Source of the DNA: a virus | Reading direction: 5' to 3' (one strand) | Length of the DNA stretch: 23,924 nucleotides | Virus record (IMG/VR): IMGVR_UViG_3300048927_000433 | Coordinates: 1-23,924 of that record | In this document: positions 1 through 8,157 of the stretch, in pieces | Layout: each line of letters begins with the position of its first letter | Numbering within the stretch: the stretch's first letter is position 1 | Position numbers and translations under genes: made by a program | The notes under the pieces: model-generated | Database searches by the model: none | Told to the model about the DNA's origin: nothing | Seen by the model: only the letters and a program-made list of their open reading frames with translations

Positions 1-65
1 CTAGAGCTGGGGCGCTCTTCCATTTCCGCCGCCGCTTCTGCGCAGTATCCAGCACGACAAAATGC

Positions 66-1460
66 CTAGCCGGCTGCCGGGCGATTGTCTGCGGGACGTC
101 CCAGCTGCGACATATCCAACCGTCGGAACACCCAGCCCGACAAGAGCGTGATCACGCCCACGCACACGAAGCTCAGCGTGAACGCACGCCCCAATGATGC
201 GTTGGCCTCCCCCGAGAACATGCCGACCAGGCCGCCGCCGATCGTCACGCCCAACCCGATGGCCAGCATCTGGATCATCGAAAACAGGCTGTTCCCACTG
301 GCGGCATCCCGCTTGCTCAACCCCTTCAAGGTCACGCTATTCATCGCCGCGAACTGCATGGAATTGGTCGCGCCGAACAGGGCAAGTTGGACGACCTGCA
401 ACGCCAACGGCCACCCAGGCGAAATCGCCGCGAACGAGACAATGGATGCACCGACCAATACCGTGTTGACCAGCAAAAAGGTGTCATACCCGTAGCGCCG
501 AACCAGCGGCGCGATCCAGGGTTTGGTGATCGTGCCCGCAATCGCCGCAGGCAACATCATGAGTCCGGACTGCAACGGCGAATAGCCCAATTGCAGTTGC
601 AGCAACAGCGGCAGCAAGAACGGCACCGCGCTGCTGCCGATGCGACACACCAGATTTCCGACCAGCCCTACACTGAAATTGGGCTCGCGAAACAGGCGCA
701 ATTGGAAGAGGGGATTCTGACGTTTGCGCGCATGGATCACGTAAAGCAGCACGGTCAACGCGCTAAGTGCGAACAGGCCCGTCGACCACGCCATACGCCC
801 TGAGCCAGCGGGCAAGTCCAGGCCGAGCGAAAACGACACCATGCACAAGGACAGCAAGGAGCAACCCAGCACATCGAAAGGTGCCACGTCAGACAGCGCA
901 TCCTCGGGCAAATATCTCCGCACGGCTAACAGGCCGGCAATTCCGATGGGCACATTTATCATGAAGATCCAATGCCAGCTTGCCACCTGCACCAGCAGGC
1001 CGCCCAAGGTGGGACCAAAAATAGGACCAACCTGACCCGCGATCGACACAAAAGCCAATGCGGAAATGTATTGATCGCCCGGCACCCTGCGCAGCACCGC
1101 CAGCCGTCCGATCGGCACTAGCATGGACCCACCCACGCCCTGGACCACGCGCGCAACGGTCAACTGCGTCAGGGTTTGCGCCATCGCGCAGAACACCGAC
1201 CCCATCGCGAATATCAGGATTGCCGCCAGGTACACACGCCGGGTGCCGTAGCGGTCGGCTAACCAGCCCGAGGCCGGCGTCAGCATGGCCATCGTCAAGG
1301 TGTATGCCACCACGACAGGCTTCAGCGCAAGCGCCTCCTCGCCAAGGCTGCGCGCCATGGCGGGCAGAGCCGTATTGACGATCGTAGTGTCCAGCGTCTG
1401 CATGAAAAAGCAGGCAGCGACGACCCAAAGCAGGGCCTGCTGTGATGAGGGTTTAGCCAT
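66..1460 (-). CDS. mdtD: MdtD-like MFS multidrug efflux transporter (DHA2 family)
   Basis: An inner-membrane proton-driven drug exporter of the major facilitator superfamily, 464 aa, close to the length of E. coli MdtD. Seen: the family motif LDTTIVNTALP in the first helix, GWLADRYGTRR (MFS motif A) in the 2-3 loop, GPIFGPTLGG (motif C) and a string of hydrophobic helices to the end. The frame stays open 66 codons upstream, but that stretch is not membrane-like. MAKPSSQQ at 1460 matches where family members begin, so I start there. No strong ribosome site is visible. The gene is divergent from the LexA-box gene at 1632. The family assignment is secure; the substrate is unknown. It belongs to the host flank, outside the prophage. 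Confidence 0.93.
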   Translation of the reverse strand: MAKPSSQQALLWVVAACFFMQTLDTTIVNTALPAMARSLGEEALALKPVVVAYTLTMAMLTPASGWLADRYGTRRVYLAAILIFAMGSVFCAMAQTLTQLTVARVVQGVGGSMLVPIGRLAVLRRVPGDQYISALAFVSIAGQVGPIFGPTLGGLLVQVASWHWIFMINVPIGIAGLLAVRRYLPEDALSDVAPFDVLGCSLLSLCMVSFSLGLDLPAGSGRMAWSTGLFALSALTVLLYVIHARKRQNPLFQLRLFREPNFSVGLVGNLVCRIGSSAVPFLLPLLLQLQLGYSPLQSGLMMLPAAIAGTITKPWIAPLVRRYGYDTFLLVNTVLVGASIVSFAAISPGWPLALQVVQLALFGATNSMQFAAMNSVTLKGLSKRDAASGNSLFSMIQMLAIGLGVTIGGGLVGMFSGEANASLGRAFTLSFVCVGVITLLSGWVFRRLDMSQLGRPADNRPAAG

Positions 1461-1604
1461 GGACGAATCGTACTGCGCGAATGCCAACGGACGGCTGACA
1501 GCGGGTACGGCGCGTTCGCCTCGGGCACGACTCTTTCGGGGTGCTGGAGGCCCGCGCGACAGATTGCCGCCGCGATGGAGTGACCCCGTTTTTCGTGGAA
1601 TATA

Positions 1605-1620
1605 CTGTATAAATAAACAG
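1605..1620 (+). promoter_or_regulatory. LexA (SOS) box
   Basis: The 16-mer CTGTATAAATAAACAG fits the LexA consensus CTGT-N8-ACAG exactly and has the usual AT-rich centre. It lies 12 bases before the ATG at 1632, and 145 bases from the divergent mdtD start. The nearer gene is the likely target. The match is seen directly; control by LexA is inferred from the consensus. Confidence 0.85.
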
Positions 1621-1631
1621 TCTTTTCCGCC

Positions 1632-1925
1632 ATGCCGTTCAAAGCCCCCCTTACCCACGCCGACCTACGCATCATCCGCGAACGCCAGCCCTGGAACCCT
1701 GACGTCATCTCATTGCTATGGGAGGTCAAACGGCTGCGGTCGGTGTTGCTACGCGCCCACCAATTGTCCGCGGATCTGAAGCGGCCAAGCGGTCTGACAG
1801 GCGAACTCTACGACGACTTCATGAAAGGCCTGCGGGATGAACCCTGTGTCCAGGAGCGCGACGGGATGACGACATCGTTGATGGAAGCGCCGGACAGGCT
1901 AAGAAAGGGGATGGCACCTCGGTAG
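1632..1925 (+). CDS. Small SOS-regulated protein of unknown function
   Basis: A 97-aa soluble, mostly helical protein with no signal peptide or membrane segment. The central part (NPDVISLLWEVKRLR) resembles, from memory, small conserved proteins of unknown function in Burkholderiales. The start is fixed by the position just behind a perfect LexA box, so it should be induced by DNA damage. A rather charged, low-complexity tail follows about residue 70. I do not know its function. A role in DNA repair or cell-cycle delay would suit the regulation but is only a guess. It is host DNA, 490 bases outside the prophage left end. Confidence 0.7.
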   Translation: MPFKAPLTHADLRIIRERQPWNPDVISLLWEVKRLRSVLLRAHQLSADLKRPSGLTGELYDDFMKGLRDEPCVQERDGMTTSLMEAPDRLRKGMAPR

Positions 1926-2023
1926 GAGCAAAGGGGCGCAGCGACGCCCGGGCGTCATTCGACCGCGGAGGTTTGCTGCAACGGCGTCCGCGTGTCGCCA
2001 AGCCTATCAGCCCACTTCCCCGC

Positions 2024-2266
2024 TCAACTGCATGTGACAACGCTGACCATGCTAATTGCACTCATCAGATACTGCATCGCGGCAACTTTCTCCGGCGTCT
2101 GATGAACCGACGAATTCTCGAGCTTCACCAACGCGTGTTTCATCAGCTGAAGGGAAGACATTGTTGAAACGGTAGAGGCCATTGGGGCCGTGCCGTTCCA
2201 TTCTTGGGCTTCCGCCTCGAAGGCCTGCGGATCCGTGACTGCAGCAGGTAAGGCTTTAGATTTCAT
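2024..2266 (-). CDS. Hypothetical small protein, host flank
   Basis: An 80-aa open frame with an acidic N-terminal half (FEAEAQEWN) and a Met/Ser-rich helical C-terminal half (LQLMKHALVKLE, MQYLMSAISMVSVV). It has no recognisable domain. No clear Shine-Dalgarno precedes the ATG at 2266. The composition is more protein-like than the frames opposite it, and it faces away from the SOS gene. It lies between the SOS gene and the prophage left end. I cannot assign a function, and it may not be a gene. Confidence 0.4.
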   Translation of the reverse strand: MKSKALPAAVTDPQAFEAEAQEWNGTAPMASTVSTMSSLQLMKHALVKLENSSVHQTPEKVAAMQYLMSAISMVSVVTCS

Positions 2267-2382
2267 CAGAGCACTCTGTTGGTGTGTCTTACAAGGAAGA
2301 AATCAGAACCTGCGCCGATGCAAAAGTTCCGGCGGCATGAGGACCACGCAGAGTGGTACGCGCAGGCCAATTCCAAAAAGAA

Positions 2383-2415
2383 CAAGGGGCTACGCCAAAT
2401 TGGCGTAACTCCTTG
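2383..2415 (-). terminator. Hairpin, probable original terminator of the tRNA gene
   Basis: An inverted repeat with inner arms TACGCCAA and TTGGCGTA around one base, then outer arms CAAGG and CCTTG. On the minus strand it is followed by TTCTTTTT. It abuts the displaced tRNA 3' end in attL. Before phage integration it would have lain just downstream of the leftward tRNA gene, so it was probably that gene's terminator. The structure is seen; the role is inferred. Confidence 0.6.
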
Positions 2416-2468
2416 ATTTCTTTGGTAGCCCCCCGAGAGTCGAACTCGGCACCAACGGATTATGAGTC
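2415..2468. repeat. attL: displaced tRNA 3' fragment
   Basis: A 54-base stretch repeated at 23867-23921 with a single-base difference: one G fewer before the run of six C. It contains the anticodon loop, T arm and CCA end of the tRNA in minus orientation. Host sequence lies to its left and truncated terL to its right. The one-base loss fits a copy no longer under selection. The last two bases of the terL stop codon's neighbourhood and the stop itself fall inside this core. Confidence 0.9.
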
Positions 2469-3818
2469 TGTCGCCTCTACGCCCTTGACGGGGATCTTTC
2501 CGTCGGCGCCGATATCCTGGATCAAGCCGGTACCGCTGGACTTGTCCTCGATGAGCAACTGCCGCAGCGGCGTCGAGAGCTTCGGGTTGAACGGCTTGTT
2601 CTTGGCCCAGAAGTCCACGGCCCGGCGCTTGAGCTCGGGCGCCTGCCATTTCCCGCGCAGCAGGTCCAGCAGGTACAGCTTGCCGTCGTCGCCCAGGCCC
2701 CAGCATTCGAATACGCTGTAGTCGTTGCGCTCAGCCGTCTTCTGGGCGGTATCCGCGAACACCTTGCGCGAGAGGATCCTCGGCGGCACCACATAACGCC
2801 CGAACCACGCACCCTTGATTAGGTCGCCGCCCAGCGGCGCCGGACGCTGCTGATATTGCGCCGAGAACACGTAGCGGCTGACCCGCGCGCCGTCCTGGTC
2901 GGCGCCCGCGCCGGCCTCCATGGCGAGCAGTTCCGCCAACGGCTCCTTGTACGGCCAGTAGCTAAAACGCCCCTTTTCGTCCCGGACACTGCTGTCGATC
3001 TTCGCCTGGAGGGACGCCGGCAGGCCGGCGCCGTATGCGTCATCGATCAGCGCAGGGATGACGACCTGTTCCCAGCCCGACCCAAGGTTGCCGGCCTCAA
3101 TGAAGCCGGTGACGTCCTCTTGCGCCAGGCGCTGCATGATCACGATGATCGGCGTGTCGGGGTTTGCCCGCCGGCTTTTCACCGTGGCGATCAGGTCGCG
3201 GTTTGCCTTGGCACGGCGCGGCTTGCTATACGCGTCGCCAACCTTGAGCGGGTCATCAATGACGATGGCGCCCTGCCACCCGTCCGCCATATGGCCGGCC
3301 CGGAAGCCGGTGATCTGGCCGCCGAGCGAAACCGCGTACACGCCGCCGGCCTTTCGGCCGTCGACCTCGATGTTCCAGCGCTTCTTGCTTTTGGCGTCTG
3401 CCGCTACTTTCAGCGGCCATAGCTCCTGGAATTCGTCCGACTGGACCAGTTCCTTGGCCGTCTGCGAGTTCAGCAGCGCTAGGTCGTCGGAATAGCTGAT
3501 GTGCAGGAACCGGGCGCGCGGGTTCAGCGCCAGGCCGCGGGCCATCAGGTTGATGGCGACCAGCTCGGTCTTCGACGAGCCCGGCGGCACGTTGATGACC
3601 AGGTTCTTGATGCGGCCGTCGATGACGGCCTGGACCTTCTCCGCGATCAGCTCATGGTGCCAGTTGACCCGGAACTTGATGGCCTGGCGGTGCTTGAAAA
3701 AGTACCGGCTGAAGAACAGGTGATCCTGCTCGCACATGGCCTTTGCAGTGGCGCGCAGGACAGCGGGGTCAGTAGTCGCCTTGGAGTTTGGCGACGGCGG
3801 CGGCGACTTGTGTTTCAT
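2460..3818 (-). pseudogene. terL: Terminase large subunit, truncated at attL
   Basis: The ATPase/nuclease motor that packages phage DNA. Seen in 452 residues: Walker A-like [11 protein letters not shown] (about 76-86), Walker B AIVIDDP (Asp188/189), and the start of the RuvC-like nuclease with Asp356 in FADTAQKT and Glu424 in [11 protein letters not shown]. The frame ends at GVEATDS, where the attL core supplies the stop codon. The usual C-terminal part with the last catalytic acidic cluster (HDD-type) is missing, so the nuclease should be dead. The start overlaps the terS frame by 50 bases. Either the rest was deleted together with the structural genes, or this phage form never carried it. 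The first is more likely. Confidence 0.85.
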
Positions 3819-4243
3819 CGACCACCACCGTTTTCTGTTCTATCGGGCCGCCGCCGACGCCCGTATGCTCCCGTCTGTTCGTGAAGGCGCCGCCGGCTTC
3901 CTTTGCGGCTTGCTCAAGGACTGCCGCGGCGCCGACGACGTTACCCCGGCTGATGTGCCGGTCATAGATCTTGCCCAGCGCCCGCAATCGGAACGCTTGG
4001 TCGGCGATCGGGATCTCGGCCACTTCCTGCCGGAATCGTTGCCGGGTGTCGTTGAACAGGTGGATCCACTTTGCCGCCAGAGTCTTGCCGGCAGCCTTCG
4101 TGGGGTCGTACTGCGCGACCTGCATGCGCGGTACCTCCAAATCCGAACTCATCTTTCACAGCCTCCGCCACCTAGCTGGGCGCGTCCCAACAGGCGAGCG
4201 CCTGGACGATGAAGCGCTTGTGGACGTCGGTTAGCTTTGGCAT
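3769..4243 (-). pseudogene. terS: Terminase small subunit (DUF2280 type), nonsense plus frameshift
   Basis: Intact relatives read as one protein of about 155 aa whose N-terminal helix-turn-helix binds the packaging site. Here translation from ATG 4243 gives MPKLTDVHKRFIVQ and on to DAPS, then TAG at 4172-4174 where the family has CAG (Gln). The same frame resumes with VAEAVKDEFG and then runs into a one-base insertion at the A/T run 4139-4141. The remainder (RMQVAQYDPTKAAGK to KLQGDY) is in another frame. The distal 127 residues stay open and could be made from internal ATGs, but would lack the DNA-binding part. The family likeness is recognised from memory; the lesions are read directly. Confidence 0.85.
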
Positions 4244-4359
4244 GGCCTAATCCGCTCCAACTGATTATCGGGACAGTGCAAAGATCGCCTGTAACAAAGC
4301 AACTTACAATCCGAATTCTCAAAGACGAAGGAATGCTCTACAGAACGGGGGAACGAACA

Positions 4360-5043
4360 ATGGAAGACATCGCTGACAAGGCACGGCGTAACCTGATGGG
4401 CGTCGCCGCCGGCATCGTCGCGGTTTGGGCACTAGATATCCCGCTGGATGGCAAGCTCGTGGGCGCGGTAAATCTGAACGAAGTTCAGCCTTGGCGCGCG
4501 TGGTTTTGTGCATTAATCGTGCTCGGATACTTCTACTGCCGGTTCAGGCTCGCGCCCGAAAACAAGGCGGGACGGATCAAGTACGTAGAAATTAAAGCAA
4601 AGACCGAGCAAGACAGAAATGCAGACTATGCGCGAGCGCAATTCGATGCACTTCGCACCGGAAGCGCCGTTTCACTAGGCTTCGACCTGGGCCAGCCTCC
4701 GTTCCAGCAACTTGTGCCTAAAGAAGCCTCCATGCAAGAAATAATCTGGGGTCCTCAAGACAAGCATGGGCTACCGGGGACCCTTACCTTCTATTGGCAA
4801 GAGCCCAGTGGGTCGAGCAGCGGCACTTGGATTGGCCAGGCCGAGTTTAAGATCCCTGGGGGCTGGCTGCGACACCAAGCACTGCTTTCTCATTGGCGCC
4901 GAGTGAGAAACCTAAATTGGGAAGGGCTAGAAGTCACGCTTCCAACGACTTTGACGCTTTTTGCTGCAGGAATCTGCATGGCCAAGCTCCTGGCCTCGCT
5001 GTACTACAGTTGGCCCTTCGCACGTCAAATGATCAATATTTGA
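4360..5043 (+). CDS. Membrane protein of unknown function, probable moron
   Basis: A 227-aa protein with two N-terminal membrane helices (around GVAAGIVAVWALDI and WFCALIVLGYFYCRF). A soluble middle rich in Trp and Gly follows, then a C-terminal hydrophobic helix (LFAAGICMAKLLASLYYS). I chose the ATG at 4360 because a run of five G lies 8 bases upstream; an ATG at 4333 is possible. It runs against the leftward phage genes and starts just behind the terS start. No homologue is recognised. Its place and membrane topology fit a prophage-encoded exclusion protein, but this is inference. Confidence 0.6.
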   Translation: MEDIADKARRNLMGVAAGIVAVWALDIPLDGKLVGAVNLNEVQPWRAWFCALIVLGYFYCRFRLAPENKAGRIKYVEIKAKTEQDRNADYARAQFDALRTGSAVSLGFDLGQPPFQQLVPKEASMQEIIWGPQDKHGLPGTLTFYWQEPSGSSSGTWIGQAEFKIPGGWLRHQALLSHWRRVRNLNWEGLEVTLPTTLTLFAAGICMAKLLASLYYSWPFARQMINI

Positions 5044-5154
5044 TCTGAGCATCCGCCTTCATCAATTCGGCCGGAGACACGGTTGGAACAAGTCGGGGCT
5101 AAAGGGATTGAGCGGTGCAGCCGTTAATTGGTATTTACGACGACGGATCCCGCT

Positions 5155-5607
5155 ATGAGCACATCTCCCTCACCCGTACAGAGTTCATCGGAGCCGTTCA
5201 CGGCCCTGACCCCGGCAGCCCAAAAACGCGCGATATTCTCCAGCTTTGTCACAGCCGCCATTGTCGTGGCCGCCGCCATAATGTTCGCCATCGACACGAT
5301 GGATATCCTCGGTCTGCAGGTCGGGGTCGCCGCCTATATGGGGAGCTTCGTATCAATCTCATCGCGGTTGCTGGACCATGCTGCATTCACGATGAACGTT
5401 CACGCGAGACGCACGACGGACTGGTGGGGCGGAGCATACCTAGCCACGAGAGTATCAATCGGAGGAGCCCTGGGCATCGCTGCGGCCTACACGACGATGG
5501 CCCTTCAAGCGGGCCTCAATACCACTAACCACGCGCCGATGTTGCCCGTGGTAGCCGCATTTGCTGCGGCGTATGCCTTTAAGGCACAGCCGATCAGCCT
5601 CAAGTAG
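5155..5607 (+). CDS. Polytopic membrane protein of unknown function
   Basis: A 150-aa protein. A polar Ser/Pro-rich N-terminus is followed by a long helix (FVTAAIVVAAAIMFAI), a second weak helix near LGLQVGVAAYMGSF, and two helices near the end (SIGGALGIAAAYTTMAL, MLPVVAAFAAAYAF). It starts at ATG 5155; a TTG at 5128 in the same frame is possible. It follows the previous membrane gene by 111 bases on the same strand and meets the metallopeptidase tail to tail, two bases apart. It could be a holin by size and topology, but no lysis partner is present, so I leave it unassigned. Confidence 0.6.
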   Translation: MSTSPSPVQSSSEPFTALTPAAQKRAIFSSFVTAAIVVAAAIMFAIDTMDILGLQVGVAAYMGSFVSISSRLLDHAAFTMNVHARRTTDWWGGAYLATRVSIGGALGIAAAYTTMALQAGLNTTNHAPMLPVVAAFAAAYAFKAQPISLK

Positions 5608-5609
5608 GG

Positions 5610-6222
5610 TTAGGCGGCCTTCAGGCAGCACCCGCAGGCCCGGGCAATGTCTAGCCGCGGCACAGCCGGAGCCGTGCCGGCAGCCGCTACTAGGCGGCGC
5701 ACATCCGCCGAAGGCCCGTACCGCGCCACAACGGCCACGAATTCCTCGACGTCGTGTCCTACGATGCGCAGTTTCGGCCGGCCCTGCTTGTCGAATGCCG
5801 GCGCGCCGTACGGATCGAGCGCATGCCCTATGTGGTACAGCTCGTGCTCCACTAGCGCGCAGAAGTCCGCGTCGCTGCAGGTGGCGCAGTAGTCTGCCGA
5901 CAGGGTGATTAGGAAGGCCGGCACTCGGCCGAACCATTCCACCATCTGCTGCTCCTGGCGCGCCTTCTGCCAGCCCCCCACACGGAACATAATCTGTTCG
6001 GCCTGGCCCAGGACGGTGCTGCCGGCCTTTTCGAAGGAGTTAGGCGCCCACAGGAAAGCTAAATCCGAATCTCTCAAATGAGCATGATCCGGGTTGTGAA
6101 GTGCCCCGCCCCCCCTTGATAATGGTCGAGTCGATCCAGGAGCCAAGTCGCTCCGCTGGGGAGAACCTATCTTCGGTGGGCAGAAGGCCTTTTCGGTCGG
6201 CAAAATTATGTGAGTTTTTCAT
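5610..6222 (-). pseudogene. Phage metallopeptidase-like protein, frameshifted at a G7 run
   Basis: Resembles the putative phage metallopeptidase family often found near terS. Seen: zinc-binding HELYHIG (HExxH) and a later acidic motif GHDVEEF that could give the third ligand, plus ALHNPDHAHL near the front as in relatives. The N-terminal part (ERLGSWIDSTIIKGG, from ATG 6222) is one frame off. The join falls in a run of seven G (minus strand; C7 at 6109-6115), and with six G the frame would be continuous. A shorter product from ATG 6203 in the distal frame is possible but has an unrelated front end. The catalytic core is complete. The homopolymer could be real, slippery or a sequencing error. 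Confidence 0.72.
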
Positions 6223-6249
6223 CCGAGTAACTATCAAGGCAAAAGGAAC

Positions 6250-6477
6250 ATGGCCACTATCACCTCAATAAAATCAAAGGCGCGGACGTCCCTCAGCGGA
6301 GCTAAGCAAGCGGCGATGCAGATGGCAAAAGCTGATCCCCGAGTGGCACAGAGCTACCTAGATTCCATTGTGAAGCTAGTCGAGTGCATCGATGAGCTAA
6401 GCGACGTCGCGTCTGCCCAACAAAACGAAATTGACGAGCTGAAAAACCAAAACAGGCCCGGGTTTATCCGACCGTAA
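6250..6477 (+). CDS. Small helical protein of unknown function
   Basis: A 75-aa protein that begins MATITSIKSKARTSLSG and is predicted to be helical throughout. A likely coiled coil at the end reads VECIDELSDVASAQQNEIDE. A good ribosome site (AAAGGA) lies 3 bases before the ATG. It is divergent from the metallopeptidase gene and is followed at once by a GC-rich hairpin, which gives the gene-plus-terminator layout of a moron. There are no membrane segments or catalytic motifs. I recognise no family. Confidence 0.65.
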   Translation: MATITSIKSKARTSLSGAKQAAMQMAKADPRVAQSYLDSIVKLVECIDELSDVASAQQNEIDELKNQNRPGFIRP

Positions 6478-6483
6478 GGAATG

Positions 6484-6503
6484 GCCCCGGTCATCGCCGG
6501 GGC
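6484..6503 (+). terminator. Hairpin after the small helical gene
   Basis: Seven-base arms GCCCCGG and CCGGGGC around a 6-base loop, starting 6 bases after the stop codon at 6477. No strong T run follows (ATAAACT), so it may act weakly or stabilise the 3' end. Confidence 0.5.
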
Positions 6504-6593
6504 ATAAACTCAGGACGTGTTGGCGACGAATTCAGCTGCTGATTCCTCACCGATATTTTCCGGAACTGAAGTTTTTTGCACGGGGACCTCGAT

Positions 6594-7106
6594 TTGGAAG
6601 TGATTACAGGCCTAGCAATCGCTGGATCTTGCCTGCTCGTCGGCTTTGGCGCCGGGCGTTTACGTCGGCACGCATTACCAGCCGTCCGACGCCGCACCAG
6701 AGCGATGCAGCGGCGGAAGCCGCCGAGTGTTTCCGTAAAGACAGGCAAGACGGACCACATTCTCCAAGTCGACAGGTCACAAGCCATCCAATTGTGGATG
6801 CAATCATCGACGCAGGCGGCCGAAGTTGTGCGCGACCGCGTGAAATGGTTCGCAGGAGCATCGACTGTTTCCTTAGCTGTCACCGCGAGCCTATTGGCCG
6901 TGGCCAAGACTTCGAACCGGGATCTCATCTTCGCTGCCGTCCTATTTATCCTGGCCCTGTACGCCTCCCTGCTCCCCCTCGCCGGATTAGCGGATCAAAT
7001 GAATAAATCGACGCGCGTTATGGGGCAATCATTAGTGGATGCCCGGCCGGATTCATCCATAAATATTGCCCCCCCTATGTGTGGCCCTCCGTTAGCTCAC
7101 GCGTGA
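6594..7106 (+). CDS. Membrane protein of unknown function, possible frameshift at its end
   Basis: About 170 aa, with one membrane helix at the N-terminus (VITGLAIAGSCLLVGFGAG), an Arg-rich stretch and a soluble linker. Two closely spaced helices follow (ASTVSLAVTASLLAVA, LIFAAVLFILALYASLLPLA). There is no good ATG. TTG 6594, with GGGGA 8 bases before it, is my choice; TTG 6576 and GTG 6600 are in frame. A C7 run at about 7069-7075 precedes the last 10 codons. One more C would join the frame to a further membrane helix ending at 7174. Function unknown; it fits the set of rightward membrane genes in this prophage. Confidence 0.55.
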   Translation: MEVITGLAIAGSCLLVGFGAGRLRRHALPAVRRRTRAMQRRKPPSVSVKTGKTDHILQVDRSQAIQLWMQSSTQAAEVVRDRVKWFAGASTVSLAVTASLLAVAKTSNRDLIFAAVLFILALYASLLPLAGLADQMNKSTRVMGQSLVDARPDSSINIAPPMCGPPLAHA

Positions 7107-7174
7107 CGGAGATCATCGCCTTACTATTATTAGCTGGCGGATTGATCACGCTTGCGCTGGCTGTAATGGTCTAA
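7103..7174 (+). CDS. Tiny membrane peptide, or frameshifted end of the preceding gene
   Basis: A 23-codon frame that begins with GTG overlapping the preceding stop (GTGA) and is almost entirely hydrophobic (IIALLLLAGGLITLALAVMV). It may be a coupled one-helix peptide. The alternative is that it is the true C-terminus of the upstream membrane protein: the frame is open back to the C7 run near 7069, giving YVWPSVSSRV before the helix. The second reading seems at least as likely. Confidence 0.3.
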   Translation: MTEIIALLLLAGGLITLALAVMV

Positions 7175-7192
7175 ATCCCAACAGCTATGGCC

Positions 7193-7983
7193 TCAGAACA
7201 GTCCCGCTGGCGCGGCCGCCACGTCCCAACTAAAAATTAGGATTTCACCGCGCTCCACCCCGCACCCACCGTCCACCGGGTAGCGGATGTCGGTCGCTTC
7301 GATATGAAACCCATCAAAAGCGCGCCGGATATCAGGGTGATCGTTCAGACTGACGTCCCGCGGCGCTGCAATTGGCGCATGCGCGCCGCCATGTCCTCGT
7401 ACTGTGCGAATCCAAATTGCACGCCGTAGCCCTCGGTCGCCCAATACGGTGGGTCCATATAGAAGAGCGTATGCGGCCGGTCGTACATCTCCAGGCATTT
7501 TTGCCAGGGCAAGTTTTCGATGTAGGCCCCGGCCAGGCGCAGATGCGCCATCGACAGGTTCTCCTCGAGACGCAGCAGATTGAGACCCGGCGGCGCCGTC
7601 GTCGCGGTGCCGAAGGTCTGCCCGTCCACCTTGCCGCCGAAGGCGTTCTGCTGCAGGTAGAAAAACCGCGCCGCGCGTGGTATATCGGTCAGCGTCTCCG
7701 GCCTGGTGATCTGGAGCCACTTGAACACGTCGCGGCTGGTCAGCGCCCATTTGAACTGCCGGACGAACTCTTCCAGGTGGTGCTGAACCACGCGATAGAG
7801 GTTTACCAGCTCGCCGTTGACGTCGTTCAGCACTTCCACCTTGGCCGGCGTCGGCCGCAAGAAGAAAAGCGCCGCGCTGCCCGCGAAGGGCTCAACGTAG
7901 CATTCATGTGCCGGGAAGAACGGGAAAATACGATCGGCCAGGCGACGTTTGCCGCCCAGCCAAGGGATGATTGGGTTTGCCAT
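7193..7983 (-). pseudogene. dam: D12-class DNA adenine methyltransferase (Dam-like), frameshifted
   Basis: Transfers methyl from AdoMet to adenine N6. Seen: IPWLGGKRRLA (motif X), ECYVEPFAGSAALFF (motif I, cofactor), NDVNGELVNLYR, and the catalytic DPPY in LFYMDPPYWATEGYG. After QYEDMAARMRQL the frame runs into a stop at 7345. The expected continuation, VSLNDHPDIRRAFDGF to the end at 7193, lies in another frame. One base is missing between about 7345 and 7372. The truncated 212-aa product lacks the last strands of the fold. Phage methylases like this usually protect phage DNA from restriction. The frameshift is likely real decay, but a sequencing error cannot be excluded. Confidence 0.85.
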
Positions 7984-8070
7984 GTAAGCGTGTAATTGTT
8001 ACCTTAGCCCTCGCCTGTACAGGTGAGACGGCCTCGGGTCGCTCACGGCCTTATTCCGTTGGTCGGCTGT

Positions 8071-8098
8071 CGGCCAAGCGGTTGCCGCCGCTTGGCCG
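8071..8098. other. Strong hairpin between dam and the DUF6173-like gene
   Basis: Perfect 11-base arms (CGGCCAAGCGG and its complement) with a 6-base loop, the strongest stem I see in the window. It lies in the intergenic space between two divergent genes, about 60 bases before the ATG at 8158. A short TCTTTT follows on the plus strand after 7 bases. It could be a rightward terminator at the edge of a cargo insert, or a protein-binding site. Its role is unknown. Confidence 0.5.
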
Positions 8099-8157
8099 TC
8101 GCCGTCTTTTCATAAGCTTGTCGAATGTCAGCAGAGGGGCTGATCAAGGAGACACAT

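Noticed and set aside
2856-3884. Several plus-strand frames opposite terL
   Set aside because: terL has its ATPase and nuclease motifs in order on the minus strand; the plus frames have no motif and poor starts.
5155-5607. Holin call for the small membrane protein
   Set aside because: Size and helices would allow it, but no endolysin or spanin gene is near and the strand is opposite to the late genes.
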